The notes: generated by a model not told the origin, from the sequence alone. Positions 44,201 to 57,905 are shown, counted from the first letter of the stretch. The stretch: DNA of 64,000 bases from Ligula intestinalis (GCA_036362985.1 JAYGXS010000009.1:24732541-24796540), one strand, 5' to 3'. Translations and numbers: made by a program.

Positions 44201-46069
44201 TCGAAATTTGGTCGGTACGATAACAACTATGCATCACATTGCACGTAATATAAAAGCATATGTATCCGAAAGTTTACGAAAGGATAATTTTCAAACGTAA
44301 ATTTTTTTTGTGCTGCTTTATACACTCTATAGTTAACCCTGTACGCCTGATTTCCACTTTTTCGACATTTCCTGTTTTACTGAGAAGCTGGTATTTGTAT
44401 AAAAATTTATATTCGTTTATTAATCGCAATATTCGCTGTTGTGAAGGAGAACCAGCAAATTATTGCTGTAAAATTTTGCGGGACAACAGCTATGGCTGCG
44501 TTTGAGTAACAGAGAGTTACTTGTTAAAATCCTTGGATGTCAGGAGTAAGGTCACCTTCTGTATATCGTTGTTACAGTTCGGATTATTGTGATCGCGCAG
44601 GCCATACTCACTTCGTATGCGAAGATTAAGCGGAGAAAAGTTTCACAGCAATCCCTTATTATCATTGTAATTTAAACAGAGGGATATCCACATTCAGGAT
44701 ATGCTTGAAATTCCTATAGCAATATATTTGCCAATTGGGTTTCCGTTACTCCAAGTTGGTGATCAAAATTTAAGAATAAGGGCTAAGATCGCTGTTTTAT
44801 TTGCTGAAACTCCATGGCAAAATGACAGTTGATAATCTAAACACGTAACATGTTAAAATTTTAGCAAGATTATTAATCACTCATAAAACGGTTTAACGAT
44901 ATACAGAAATCCTGTACAAAAATAACTAACAAGCTCCAGTGAATTTAAAACAATCCGCGGCTGGGATTTTAGCTTGTACACTAGGGCCGCGAAGTCGTGC
45001 AAAATGCCGATGGTTTGAAAAGATTTATAATCACTTGCAAACCCGTATTACAGCATGTATGAAAAATTTGAAATAATTAAGAAGAACCAAAGGAAAATGT
45101 GTTACTGAAAATAAATAAAAAAATGATAAATTGTTCGAAAAATCAAAATTTGCCAAAATTATCGAGTCCCGCAGACGTACGAATGGCTATAAATTTGAAC
45201 AATTAATTAAAGTCTTATCTTCAGTTGAATGAACAGCTAAACTTTTTTCTTTATATTGAAATCCCATTTCTTCAATCTGAATGTTTTACACATATTTCAA
45301 TTATTGAAACATAGCCAGCGTAAGCTCGTCCTTTAAATTCTGGCATGTTTTCGACCGTATTCAGTGTGTTTAAGCTTTCGTCCAAAATTCCAGATTCTGT
45401 TTGACGTTAATATCGAACATTCAAAGAAGATATCTTTCACAATCATGAACCAAAAAAATTGCGATATTTTTTCTTGTGAAATTGGCATAGTAGGCTAAAA
45501 TTATAAGTTACTTGGAATACCAAAGTACATATTTCTGCAATGAAAACTTTACCATTGTTATGTATCAGAAATTCTTCAAAAAGCACTAAATTAAGATATT
45601 CAGCTAACGGGTTTTCGGTTTACATTAGCTTTTTCAAAGTTAGTTTTTAATGCTTGTATTGGTGTTTTTCCATGGCTTTTTATATTATTTGAAGCTTCAA
45701 AACAAGCTTGAAATGGTGCCTTCTGCAGTACTGTCTTCTTTTTCCCGGAGATACACCCTCTGAAATAAAATAAAAAATCAATGATTATGTTTTTCGTCGG
45801 TTTCTACGCAGAAAACATCCAGACCTCATTAGTGACGTAAAATTAACTTAAGAAGTAGTGTTTTTAAGCCTTTCATTCATTCAGTTAATTTTCCGTAAAG
45901 TGCAATGACAGATATATGTAAGCAACTTCATGAAAAATCGTCGACGGCTAATGGAACTCACTTGGCCCGCTCTACACTGCCTTGTGGCAGCCATGTGCAG
46001 ATATTATTTCTAGAAAAGTCAAACGAGACTCTTTCCGTCTTAGTAGCTGTTGTCAGCCAGTCAAAACTA
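41221..46069. other. Unassigned intronic DNA
   Basis: AT-rich, without recognisable exon or repeat family. A perfect 9-bp inverted repeat (AGCGCTTCG/CGAAGCGCT) spans 43001-43053 with a 35-nt spacer. Confidence 0.25.
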
Positions 46070-46155
46070 TCTATCAGTGGTGCAGCATTAGCGACTCGAA
46101 CTCACGACCATTTTAGTCAGGGTCTAGCACCCTAACCATTAAGCGCCTTATCTTG
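46070..46155 (-). repeat. tRNA-like SINE module (R3 second module type)
   Basis: The minus strand reads GGCGCTTAATGGTTAGGGTGCTAGAC (A-box region) and GTCGTGAGTTCGAGTCGC (B-box region), then GCACCACTGATAG...GACTGGCTGAC, as in the R3 copy at 55980-56090. Confidence 0.55.
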
Positions 46156-47389
46156 TCAGTTAAGCTCTTGTTTTTCTTTACAAAGCCGATCCATATTAAA
46201 GTTTTACAAGGCAACGTCTCATACTTATCGTATACAGAAAAAAAGATTTACTGACGAAAGTTGCACGGAAAGATTACGGACATAACAGAGATGTTTTAAA
46301 TGGATAAGACCGGAATATATTTCCATGATGCTCTGTAAAATTTCAAGTGACGTACGCGCAGTAGAACGTTGTGGGGCGTTGACTTGAATTTATTCAGAAG
46401 AGTATGTTTGTTCGCTGATTGGCTGCCCGTTATGCACACTGGTATTAGTTATAAATGTTAAATAAACCACCCAATTAAACTTATTCCGAATTCGCAACCA
46501 CGTAAATAGTCGCGTCACCTGTCCATTTCAATGCGTGCAACTTAAATGTTGGCTTTCTCACTATCACTTCTCGTCTATTGACTGCCCAAAATTGTTTTGC
46601 ATTTATTCTTTTCAATAAGAAGATGACATTTACAGTTGTACTAACGTCAAAGGCTGGGCTCTATTACCTGATGTAGAATGAAACCTCATCTGGAAAAATG
46701 TCTCAAATACCCTCACTTAAGAAAAGGCTCAACAATACAAAACGAAACATGACAGGTGTGCTGCCAACAATCGCAGCATACGAAGATATTTATTAAGTTT
46801 GACAGAAACGTGATTAAACATCAGGACAGATAGAGGATGTTGTTACCCAAAGATAAATAGCCAATGCTTTATTCTCCTTCCTTTTTGCTCTCTTTGAATT
46901 CTTCCTAGCTTAAATGCAGTCAGCAGTTGATCTCATAAAATATTGATTGAAATTTCCGTGAACATTTTTCATTAGGCAGGATTATTAATGTTAGGTTTTT
47001 ATCGTTTGTATCATGCAGCCCATTCCAAATATATTATAAGCACGCCTAAATAGTGAATTGGCCTAGTAAAAGCACCTGGTATAAAACTAATGATATGAGT
47101 AGGAAAATGTTTTCCATAGACTTAAATTAAAATAGTATTAACAGTTTGCGTGCATAAAATACTTTTGGATTTATATATTTGGTTGTTAATTAACATTTTT
47201 ACATTGCGCACTCGTTAATGGGTATAATTTGCGTGGTATAGGCATTTATAATTTAACAATAATTTTTAATTTTTTCTGTCATTTCATTTGGGTATAAAAT
47301 TTAAAAAATGGGGCTTGTGAAGTATGCTTTTTCCCATTGGGCTTTTCACAAAGCAGGCCTACAGCAAAAATATAAACTCAGATGTATAG
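46156..47389. other. Unassigned intronic DNA
   Basis: AT-rich sequence between two SINE-type repeats. No exon or repeat family is recognised. Confidence 0.25.
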
Positions 47390-47850
47390 CACTGACCGCA
47401 AGAACAAACAGATTCGAATAGCCATTACTGGCTTATTGCGCATCATCAGGCTGTCATACTTGAACCCAACTGGTGCCCTTACCGAGGCTCGAGCCCAGGA
47501 ACTTTCGATCAGAAACCTAAAGATCTAAACATTGGGACAAGGGCTCGTTATCTTTTTGATTTAGCTCGGGAGATATTGCTCAGCATTAAACCACTCGCTA
47601 AGAGAACTCATTTGTCCCCTTTTGCCTCGGAACTCATTCTCTATCTTTGACAGCCATCGCACAGAAGGAAATTTTGTGGACATGTGAGCACTGTCGGAAG
47701 AAATGGCTATTTACTGACTCATGGAATAGTCATTGCAAAAACAATGTCCTTTAATGTCCCAGGATTGAACCCGCAATCTATTTATCGGAAGTCCAGCACT
47801 CTAGACTTTAAGCAGCTGTCTCACTATCTTGATATTTAAGATTAAACGTG
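47390..47850 (-). repeat. R3 composite SINE with two tRNA-like modules
   Basis: Minus strand, in order: module 1 (47830-47757: CTGCTTAAAGTCTAGAGTGCTGGACTTC..., B box GCGGGTTCAATCCTGGG), a shared linker (ACAGTGCTCACATGTCCACA, GTGCGA, GGGGACAAATGAGTTC), AATATCTCCCGAGCTAAA, then module 2 (47550-47470: GAGCCCTTGTCCCAATGTTTAGATC..., B box GGGCTCGAGCC), GGGCACCAGTTGGGTTC, TATGACAG and a tail with AGTAATGGCTATTC. The copies at 53320-53620 and 55680-56110 keep this order. Confidence 0.65.
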
Positions 47851-50800
47851 TTGGCATTAATCGATGAACCTTCACCAATCACTAAAGAAGTTCATTCGTC
47901 CCGAATAGATCTTAAAATCCATAGGTTGAGAGAACGCAGTTTCACATGTAGGAATTCGATAAGGACAAGGGACATAAATAAACGCCCACCTGTACAGAAT
48001 ATTAATCTTACGGCCAAATAGGTAAAACATTATATCTTATCGCAAAATACAACATTAAGTCGAATAGATAAATCCTTTTAGATTCTCTTATGCATGGGAT
48101 TGTAATAAAAAAGCGAAGTTCATTCTGACTGAAGTAAAAATGAATGAAATATATATAATTTTAGCTACATCCCTCCCTAGAATTTGGCAAAAATTCTCAA
48201 ATATCCAGAAGGCTTCTGGTCTTCTATATTATCGGGATAATTTGTATTATAAAGCTCACGTCGACTGACTAGCGTAACAATAAATGTAGCAGAAATATTT
48301 TGCTGTAAGTTCAGGTAGTTCTACTGACTTGTCCATAGGTCGAGATCTCTGCGTTAGCGGGAAAAATTTTATCCAACAAATTACAAATTAAGTTATGACC
48401 ACTCGGGAAAGAAGACAATAGAATAGAAAAAAATGAAAAATGTCTGCATCTAATATTAACAGTTGCCTAGAGTCCAGGGTCAGATAATTTGATTGCCATG
48501 CCCTTTCCACTCAAAACCAATGTAATCAATTTGCGTTTTTTTGTCTGCTTTTAGAGTAAGCAGTCCGTTATATATATTTATTGTTTTATCTGTTTAGGTT
48601 TCGTAGAGGTGGTTTGCCGTGGGCCGAAAACAGGAATTTGGAACGTTTAGCAGTCAGAAAACCGGTCTGGCAGTACACATTGAACAAATATGGATTAACT
48701 GGTCTGTCGTAGTTTTTTAAAAAAACAGACTTTAAATATAGTGCAGGCCTTTAGTGAGAAAGAAGCAAATGCCTTAAAAACAAAGGCATCCAAATGCTGG
48801 ATATATAAAACGAAAGGTAACTATTTGGCTTTTTCGCTTATGTTATAGAAGTGAACCATTTAATGGCGTTGCTGTCTGCAGGAGTCTGGAGTCATCTACA
48901 GCAAGGAGTAATTTTATATACTACTGTTAAAAAAGACACAAGAACCTCAGGACAAAAGGCGCCCATAAGCTCTGATGATGGACATATAAAACTAAGCGAA
49001 GCTATTTTGCTAATATTACTAGAAGTGTTCTGTTGCGTGCAGTGGGTCAGAATTCACCTACAGCAGTCAGAAATCTGATGCACTTTTTGAGATTGCCTAA
49101 GCATGGCTGATTTCTGCAGTTTAATTCAGAAGCGGATGAAAGAAAACAATCCGAAGAGTTCGGAAAAATGGCATTTGCGCACTGCAAGAACTGCATATTA
49201 TCACCGGCAAGAAATATGCATTCACGTTTTTTGAATATTAATCTCGTGGCCAAATACCTTTGCTTGTCAACCTGACAAATAATAAAAATGTCGTCCAAAC
49301 AAAAACCTTAACTCGCACGTTATGCGTTAAAGGGAAAATGGAAGTGATTTTAATAAGGAGAAATTGAGTAGAAAAACAATGTATATTCGTACAGTGCAGT
49401 ACGCCATTTACATCTTACTGTGATAAAACCAGATGCAAGAGTTGTCCTTATTCATTGTAAAACTTTCGTATATTTTTAATATTTGAATTTGTTTTTTCAT
49501 TTAAACTACTAGGTGTCTACCAAATTATACTTCCTTAAAATTGTAAGATCTCAAATAATTCCATGGTATTAACGAATTTGATCAAGCTGTATTACTTTTA
49601 ATTATGGTTTACCATCGAAATTTGCTTAAAAACGTTTATTAAATCCAAGAGGATGGTTTTTCGCAACTGTTGAAGCATTTATGCATACGTTTAAAAGTAT
49701 TTAAATATTATATCTCCCAATTGGACCAAACAAACTCTCCTAGATATTCGAGCATCTTTATCACCAGGCAACACATAATAAAATGTGGTTAACGAATCTT
49801 CAGGCAAACGCTTAATTTGAGACTGGTAAATGCGCAATCTTTCATTTATAGGTAAAGACTGCATCAATATTGGCTGCATAGTTTGTCTTTTTCCATAAAT
49901 TCTACATTGTAATTATGAGACTCTCAAATAATAAATACTTTACTGATACGATGCAAACAATTGTTTTTCCATGAAGCAAACTGCTTTCCCTTTCTTCCCA
50001 TTGGACAACAATGCTATATATATATATTAAAATGTTCTGGATCGCGAACAAGTAAAAGCTTAGTGGACAGAATGAAAAAGGTTAAAAGATATCTCGAATA
50101 GTCAGTCAATCTTCTCAGAATAAAAAAAATCATCGGCCTCTTTAAACAGAGCGTAGGCTTTTCCGTTCGAATGTAAAGGAAGGAGCATACCTATTTGATT
50201 TCGATTCGGTTCTGGTTTGTGTTATATCTTTACACCAAAATTTATTGTTAGACTTGAAATAAGCCCATGGTTAGCCAATTTTAACATTTTAATACTGTCT
50301 GGCAATAACTGGGTAAAAATATTTCCGGAGAATATACACACCTTACTTCAGCAGTTTCGAGTTCACAATTTTTAGAATAACAATGAAAACAAGATGTTAA
50401 ATTTGAGTGCAAAGGCAATTTTTGAATGGTCATCTCATCAGTACACAAACTTTGCAGCCTGTTGTCATTAGTTCAAATACTACACGGGTGACTTTGCGGA
50501 TAAGTACCTGAAAGACTAGTTTAAAGGTTATAGGTTCACCTCTTACTTACTTGATTTTGTTATTTGTTAAATGCTGAAAAAGAATGAGAAAAGTAAGGCA
50601 TCTTCGACTCAAACCATAACATTTACTCTATCCGCACTTTAACCATCAACTCATACCAATCTGCGTTAATCCATCTCCTTAACAATAAAATCTCTAACGC
50701 TAGCCTCATACTAACACCAACCTTTACACAAATCAAAGCTCTCCGGAATTAATTGTCCGGTTTTTCCTACATCTTTCGGTTTCCCAAGACGTCAATTATC

Positions 50801-52179
50801 GGTATTCTGAATTTCATTTATGTCGCATAGAGAAGATGAATAAATAATACAAGTAGCTCAAATGCTCCCTTATGCTTAATAATATCGAGCAGAAATGCCG
50901 ACATGAAACTTTTGCAGGACCTTAGCCTTTATCACCTTGTTCATAGCTTAAGGCCATAAAATACTATAAAACACAGCAACAGTGGATTGAAAACCACTCC
51001 ATGAAAAAAAATGCCATACTGCAGTATTTTTATTTGCATAAGATTTCGGCTCAGCAATTTTGATTGCCGAATTTATTCCTCCACTTATCTATAATGTGTT
51101 TAAATTGAAGGTTTATTTGTCTAGTTTTGAAGCGGCCAGTCTTGTATGGTTTCATAAAATAATTATTTTTTGCTCACCTTTTTGTTCAATTGTTTTTGCA
51201 AGGGCCACAGACAATAGTGTTTACTCGCTCGGTCTGAAGGAGCATCTCTGAACATATGTTTTCTCCTCCAACGTAAATAGTTTTGGAGAAACAGTTTTGA
51301 AAGGGGTGCTAATCTACTGTGAACAAGACACACAAGCCTGCCACAAAAGGCACCCAAAAGCTCAGATAATAAATATATAAAAATAATGATTAATATGGTA
51401 TTTTGTGTTCTCATACAAGAACGATCGCTGAAAACAAATCCCTCCAAGAGGCTGCTGCAGGTACGCAAAAATTAACCATGCATCAATAGTGTCCTCGAAT
51501 AAAAAGGTTAAGACCGCATTAAGTAAAATATTTCTATTCAAATGCAGCAGTTATTGCCTAGTTATTACTTAGTTAGCGTTTGCTTTCATTATGTTTACCT
51601 CGTAGATACGCTGATGCAAAGATTAATGCCACGTCTTTTGCATTATAACGACACTTGTTTTGCACTCTAGCTAAGTGTATCGTACTGAAAAGCCTTTAAG
51701 AGCCACGGCAAAATAACAATTTGTGCCCACCACGTGTTTTGCAAAGACCAAGCAAACTCTAGTCGCTACAGAATTTTTCTCTGGAAGGCAAACAATGCTG
51801 AGTATGTTTTTATCCAAATAAAGAACTCTGCCAGTCTGCATATGATTAGCTGAAGCAAGCCATTAAGGCTATTTTTGCCCACAATCTCCACGAAAGCGTC
51901 CTTTTATGCTCGTGGCTAATTATTCTAAATAAAGCGTAACCTGTTGATGTGAATTTTATTCCACAGTCTCTAGATATCATTTACTAAGGCAAAATGAAAG
52001 GAAGGCATGGCATGGCATGATGCAATAAGATCAGAGCAAATTGGATTCTAGTCACATTCGCAGGGTAAAAAACAGCGGTGAATTTCACATAAAATAACTT
52101 TTTACCATACTCACAGCATTGGTACTAGCTAAACAAAAACTAGGCACGCCTGTTTTGTCGGCTTTTTGTCACTAACTTA
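47851..52179. other. Unassigned intronic DNA with one repeat pair
   Basis: About 75 bp at 48935-49010 and 51330-51405 are related (AGACACA, CA.GACAAAAGGC.CCCA.AAGCTC.GAT.AT, ATATAAAA, GCTATTTTG/GGTATTTTG), the two ends of a dispersed element or two copies of it. The first contains CTCTGATGATGGAC, like the hammerhead-bearing end at 21858, without a GAAAC box. A TA microsatellite lies at about 50012-50030. Confidence 0.35.
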
Positions 52180-52650
52180 TGCAGTTCCTAGAGGTTCAAC
52201 TATTCACTGAATCGCCCCTTCCACCTGAGGCGACAGAAAGCTAGGCGGTGGCCCATTGCTGCTGGTGGCGGAGAGAGTGAACTCGACACTTAGCGCACCA
52301 CATTCCTCACTATTAAACAACCTTGCCCACTTGAAACCTATCGCAGTGCACTAAAAGCCGCGGCTTGAATGGTTACAAGCCGACGGGATAACTTGGAAAC
52401 CACAGTCGGCCCGGTGTATCTCGTTGTGTGGAGTGGCTGTCTGCGAGCTGGGAGTCCGACGAAGTGGCTCCTTCTTTATGTGGCCTCTATAGCGCTCCCA
52501 ATCGCAAGCCTAGTTAGCAAGTCGTGCTGTGTAGTACGCTTGTCGAGTTTTGGTCGCGCCAGCCGTCTTTGTCCGCCCACACATCCATGTGGGAGTGGTC
52601 AGAGAGTGAGCTAGATTGTCTGCGAGTGTAATTCCGCTGCATATCTCGCG
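52180..52650. other. GC-rich island in the intron
   Basis: A sharp GC-rich block with open frames on the plus strand (for example 52369-52614), no recognised domain and no splice context. It resembles the other GC-rich islands in composition and is probably mobile-element sequence. Confidence 0.3.
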
Positions 52651-53094
52651 GAAGTGAACGCCATGCGTCAACTCGTTGAAGCTCTACGGGACATTATCCA
52701 AATCGATCATTGTTGTGTCGGGTCGTTCGGCCTTTCCACTATATTTTCTGTTATGTGTTTCCCAACGTATAGCTTTTGCCGTTTGATTTCTGAAGACAGT
52801 ATTGCACGAACTGGGAGTAAAGTAATCAGTTTTGGTTTGGGTCTGAAACATGCTGAAATTAACCAGATTCTGTGATATAACCATGTAAGTGTGTGATTTG
52901 CAAGCAAATGTATGAATAGGAGAGTATTTTTTATGTGCAGCAATATATATTTTAATTTAGAAAGGCAGTACAAATTAACAGAAAAATGTTGTTTCCAACC
53001 TATATCATTAGTATTTGCAGATGACCGCCATTCCGCTGCACGTAAAGCGTACTTGCAAAATTCTGCATACTACTCAATTTTAAAACACAACATT

Positions 53095-53620
53095 CACAAT
53101 CCTTCCTAAAGAAAAATACATTTGGGCACTTCGTTTAATATTTCATGAATAGCTTGGGCAAAATGGAGTAGAGCGAATGCAGTTTAAAGAAGGAAAACAC
53201 AATTGCATTTTCTGTAACCCTATGGGCTGCCTATTACCATCTCGGACGAATGACTTCCATAAGCGTTCGGTGAATTTCATTGATAAAGCGCAATATGCTT
53301 AATCTAATCAGGTAATTTAATGAGCGCGTAGTCCCAAGTTAAGAGCGTAGGACTGCTGATCAGAGCATCGCATGTTCAAAGCACGGATTATGCAAGGCAT
53401 AAAGGTGGCTAATAAGTTCAATTAGGCCATTACTACAGATAATGTTAAAATTGTAACACTACCAGCCACTGGCCGACTGCAGACCTTTAAGTAACGACAG
53501 TCAATATCTCTAGACCTAAACTGGCAAGACAAGCAGCACTTGTTTTAAGATTTGGAGGGTACGACCTCTGCGCAACAGTTTCTGGGGTTGATCTTTTGCT
53601 GGAGCATCAACTGGGATTGG
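53095..53620 (+). repeat. R3 composite SINE, copy upstream of R1 e
   Basis: The leader CCCTATGGGCTGCC...CGAATGA, TTTCATTGATAAAGCGCAA.ATG and AATCTAATCAGGTAAT is shared with 55575-55690. Module 1 at 53335-53400 (GCGTAGTCCCAAG, GAGCGTAGGACTGCTGATC, B box ATGTTCAAAGC) is degenerate. A shortened linker leads to ATATCTCTAGACCTAAACTGGCA and module 2 remnant (CACTTGTTTTAAGATTTGG). More decayed than the copy at 55435. Confidence 0.55.
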
Positions 53621-53799
53621 GAATGACTGGCTGATGACAGCTTGTGAGCTGGAAATTTTTCCTGTAGTCATTCTTGCATTTGCCATCAATGATATTCACC
53701 TTATCTTCTATTCTACGCTGTTGGCCTGCCTTGTGACTCAACACATTGGAAAAACCGATCTTTGTAGGCTGTTTTTTTTGGCTTTATACCCAAATGCAT

Positions 53800-55430
53800 A
53801 GTTAAAGTGAAATTTATTTTATTGTAAAAGACAAAAAATGATTCCAACTTATATCATCAGTATTTTTTCAGGCAAAAAATGCAGCCGACCTTCATTCTCA
53901 TTGCATGCAAAATGCCTGATTTTATAAAAGTCGTTTATTTCTCGCATACCGGTGTGAATAAATTTAAATAGACTTAGAAATAGAAATGAACATAAGGCAA
54001 ATTTAAAATTTATATGATAACCAATACGTACCAAAGATCTGTTAAGGAAAATGAATTTTCCCGATCTTTCTTCATTTTCAGAGACGTAAAATATAGCTAT
54101 AGATGAGAAAAGCAAATTTAAATATTTGTTAATTAAAAACAATAATGTAAACATTTTCTTTTTATAAAAATGAACCTTTCTGTGCATATAAGCATTAGCG
54201 GTTAACTATTGATTTGATATCGTCCATTACAGTCAGGCATAATTTCGTGTTTTCAGTGTCTTAATTTGTGAAACTATCAACTGATACAGTGTCCGACGCG
54301 AACATTTAAATATTTAAAAATGAGACAACCATAAAGAGCGTGTACCGGAAAAATTGTTTTTGTTTAATAATTCTCATGAAGATGTCCATGTGGAAAATAT
54401 TGAGCAATGCCACAAAATAGTTAACCACATTTACGCGAAAAATAATTTCCGCAAGCCAACTCGGATATTATTATTCCAAAGATTGATAAAAACATTTAAT
54501 TTTAGGTTACCTATTATAGAAGTGTTTGAATTAGATATTAACTAGCCAAATTTCTGTGTTTATTACCTTTTCCAACGTTATGACAAAATAAAACTGGAGA
54601 CCTTTGACAATTGCTTTATATTTTTGAAGATGAACGATTCAGCTGGACTTGAAATGAAAAAACTTGCTTTCTTCTATTTGGAGAAATAATTTCCGCATAA
54701 TTGAATTAATTCCACGATTTGTTATACGCTTGCAAATGCAGAAAAGACGTGCCATATATAGCCACTGTTGAAATACTGATTATTTTTATGTGTATTCCGT
54801 TCCCAAACAGCGCATAATTCGAACGCATAGTTTACAATGAGCACATTTCTATATGACTTATATTCAATAAAGCCTTTTTAAATTACTTTTGCGGTAACAT
54901 GCGCGAATAATTGCTTTTTCGCCAAGATGAGCTGTGCGGTTAATCAAAATGAGATGAAAATTCGTTTGTACCGACATGTTTGCGCCAAAGAACTTCATAT
55001 GTTAACTAAACATAATTTTTGTAAATTCAATTATTGCTTGTTTCTGAAAATGAATGTGGTACCTTTTACTTGGCTCCATTTGCAAATGAACAATTTTGAA
55101 CAACATTTTCCATTTATGGAAGGGATATCTTTCCACTTTTTCACCAACGCTGGAATTCTTCCATAGCACAATGCATATTATTTAATAGTTTGGTTTTGTC
55201 GTACCTTCTAGCAAAAGAATTTTTTCCGACATAACCATACTCAAGATTTAGCCTAAATTTTTTATTTATTGCCCTCCATAATTTAATTATGAACGCATTT
55301 TTCCAAACTTATGCCTTTCTTATTATTAAATCCACTCAGTTGATGAAAATAACATGTCCAAATATACATTTTTAACTACCAAGTTAAGTTTTGTCATAAA
55401 AGTTACATATAGGACTAACCATAGTGTACT
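53800..55430 (+). repeat. R1 dispersed repeat, copy e
   Basis: Aligns with copy a (reverse complement of 7880-9360) and copy c. Landmarks: GCATACCGGTGTGAATAAATTT, AGAGACGTAAAATATAGCTATA, TTTGACAATTGCTTTATATTT, TTACTTGGCTCCATTTGCAA, AGCACAATGCATAT, TTCTTATTATTAAATCCACT. It is flanked on both sides by R3 copies in the same orientation. Confidence 0.7.
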
Positions 55431-55434
55431 TGAA

Positions 55435-56125
55435 ATATCCTGCATAATAATGAAAATTAAAATCAAAAACAAAGAAATCCCTCTCTATAAAAAAAAGTAA
55501 TCGAAGCATTGCGCTTAATATTTTATGACTTGCTAGGGAGAATTGGAAACAGATGCGGAACAAATGGCGTTTTTTCTTAACCTATGGGCTACCCAGATCT
55601 ATCCCGGTCGAATGAGGCGCATTTGCCGTCGGTTAATTTAATCGATAAAACGCAACATGTTAGATCTAATCTGGTAATAAAACAAGCCCGTAGCTAAATG
55701 TTAATAGCGTTGGACTTCTCATTTATAGGTCGCAGGTTCAAACGTCGTGTGGTGTTAGGCATAGAGTTTGGTATGAATAACTGACGACAGTTATTTAGTT
55801 TGAAATTATTCTCTTTACCTACAGTGTTCAGGTGTCCACATTATTTCCCTCTCTGCGACCATTATCAGGGTTTTAGAATGCATCTTAACGCAGAGGGGGT
55901 CAAATGCGTTCCGTTAGCGATAAGTGAGCGTTAACAAAAGAGAGTTAGTGTCTCCCGATCTAAACCGGCATAAAAATGAGCCTTTGTCTCAAAGGTTAGA
56001 TTGTTAGATATCTGATCAAAAGGTCGTTGGTTTAAGTACCGGGTGGGGCACCACTTGGGTTCGGATATGACTGACCAGAAGGGCTAGTTAGCTAGAAATG
56101 GCTTTCCGGCCTCTCCTTCGTTGCC
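55435..56125 (+). repeat. R3 composite SINE with two tRNA-like modules
   Basis: Best plus-strand copy. The leader is shared with 53215-53335; module 1 at 55692-55755 (CCCGTAGCTAAATG, TAGCGTTGGACTTCTC, B box AGGTTCAAACG); linker ACAGTGTTCAGGTGTCCACA...GTCAAATGCGTTCCGTTAGCGA; TCTCCCGATCTAAACCGGC; module 2 at 55978-56045 (GAGCCTTTGTCTCAAAGGTTAGATTG, B box TGGTTTAAGTACC); then GGGGCACCACTTGGGTTCGG and TATGACTGACCAG. Both modules look tRNA-derived, with a conserved linker of about 220 bp. Confidence 0.65.
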
Positions 56126-57905
56126 ACCAATGTCACAGAACGGATCTTATGCTCCATGCCGTAGGCCTTTTCGATGAAAAAACCACTGGAAAAACGTTCT
56201 TGGTCAGCTTTGTTCTTATTAATCTTTTCACTAATTGCCACGATAAATGTGGCGGATATTTTTTTTTAAATTTAAAATGTTCTGGATAAACAAACGATAC
56301 ACACTATTCAGAAAAAAATAGAAAACAAGTGATTTGCAACCATCTATATGAACGCAAGAGAATATTTTCCTTCTTTCCGTTACCTTTAAATTGACTAAAG
56401 TCTGCAAAAAACATTTCATATATCATTTGTTTTTTGTGAGTTACGTTTAAATCGTCCAAACGCCATTTTAGCGTGCACAAAATATATTTGGGATGGGCTG
56501 CATATCAATCATTATTATAAACTAACATAAAAAATCCTGCCTAATGAAGAATGCCCACGGGAATTTCAGTTAATATTTGACGAGATTAACTACCACTAGG
56601 AAAAAAATTCGAGGAGTTAAGTAGGTTGGAGGCCTGAGAACAAAGCGTTGATAATTCGTCTGCCATCATCGTCTCTTCTTTATCCTGAAATTCAATGCAA
56701 ATTCTGCCAAAATTAATGAATTACCTCACATGCTGCGTTGGTTGACATAAAAACTATCATGTTTTGTTCTGTTTTATAAAGAATTTGGTTTCGTGAGTGT
56801 GTTGAGACATTTTATAAGTCAAGGCACCGTTTTTCATCAGAAAATAGACCAGGAGTTTCACATTGCTCCAACGGTTAATGTTATTTACTAGAGAGGACAA
56901 ATGAATGCAAATAGATTTTGTAAAAACAAGGATGTGATAAGGAAAAAACTCAATTTTTGGTTGCACGCAATAGTGTGGACAGTTGTGTGACGTGACAATT
57001 TGCACAATTGCGAGTTCTGGAGAACATAAATTGGGTGGTTGTTTAAAACACCCTACAAATATTAGTCTGTATGGCGGACGGCAAATGGAAGACAATATGT
57101 CCTCTACTGTGTGATATGAAATCATCCAGCACTACCGCCTCTACTACACAAAAGTCACTTTACATTTTACGCAACGCCGTAGAAGTACATCTCAGTATAG
57201 TCAATTTTTGTATATTTTGCAATCTTTTCACGCAAAATGTGTCGAAAATTTAATTTTTTCTGCAGGCATCGTATGAGACGCTGCCTCGTCGTATCTTAAC
57301 GTCAACATCTTGCATGATTTGATCGAAATGGCTTTAAGCTCTTCAGTTCAGTATCTAAAAAACACTGCCCTTCCTTGTAACTTGCCTGTAGACCTCCTGG
57401 AACTTCCGTCATCAACGAAAAATTCACGTTGATTAGCCATTACTAATAAAAACGCTTAAAAAGCATTACAAGTGGCAAACGTTATACGATAGCATCAGAA
57501 AGTCAATTTATTTCTGATAGATTTTCGAGATAAATGGAAGATTGCATACTTGGTAACTGTCTGTATCTTTGTCATAGCAATCTACAGATGAGAAACTCAA
57601 AGTACAGTAAACTAAAAAGCATGTAGTAAAGGTATTTTTGCTGTACTTTCTAGGACTGACAAAGGTCGGAATGGTTTTTGATTAGAAAAAAGATGAAGCA
57701 TAATCCGTTACGTCTTAACTTCCGTTTATATATAAAGTTGTCCGCGAGCTACGTGTACCTTCTTCGGAGAAGATCTTTTAAGGCGTGATTCAATGCTTGA
57801 AAAGAATGCTTAATATAACATGTATTAGCTACTACGGTATGACTGTGTAATATTCCCAAGCTCTCAAAAGAAAGTCTTTAGTATGCGTTGCGAAATGGTA
57901 TAAGT
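56126..57905. other. Unassigned intronic DNA
   Basis: AT-rich with several short frames on both strands (for example 56757-57125 minus). None has a recognisable domain. Confidence 0.25.
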
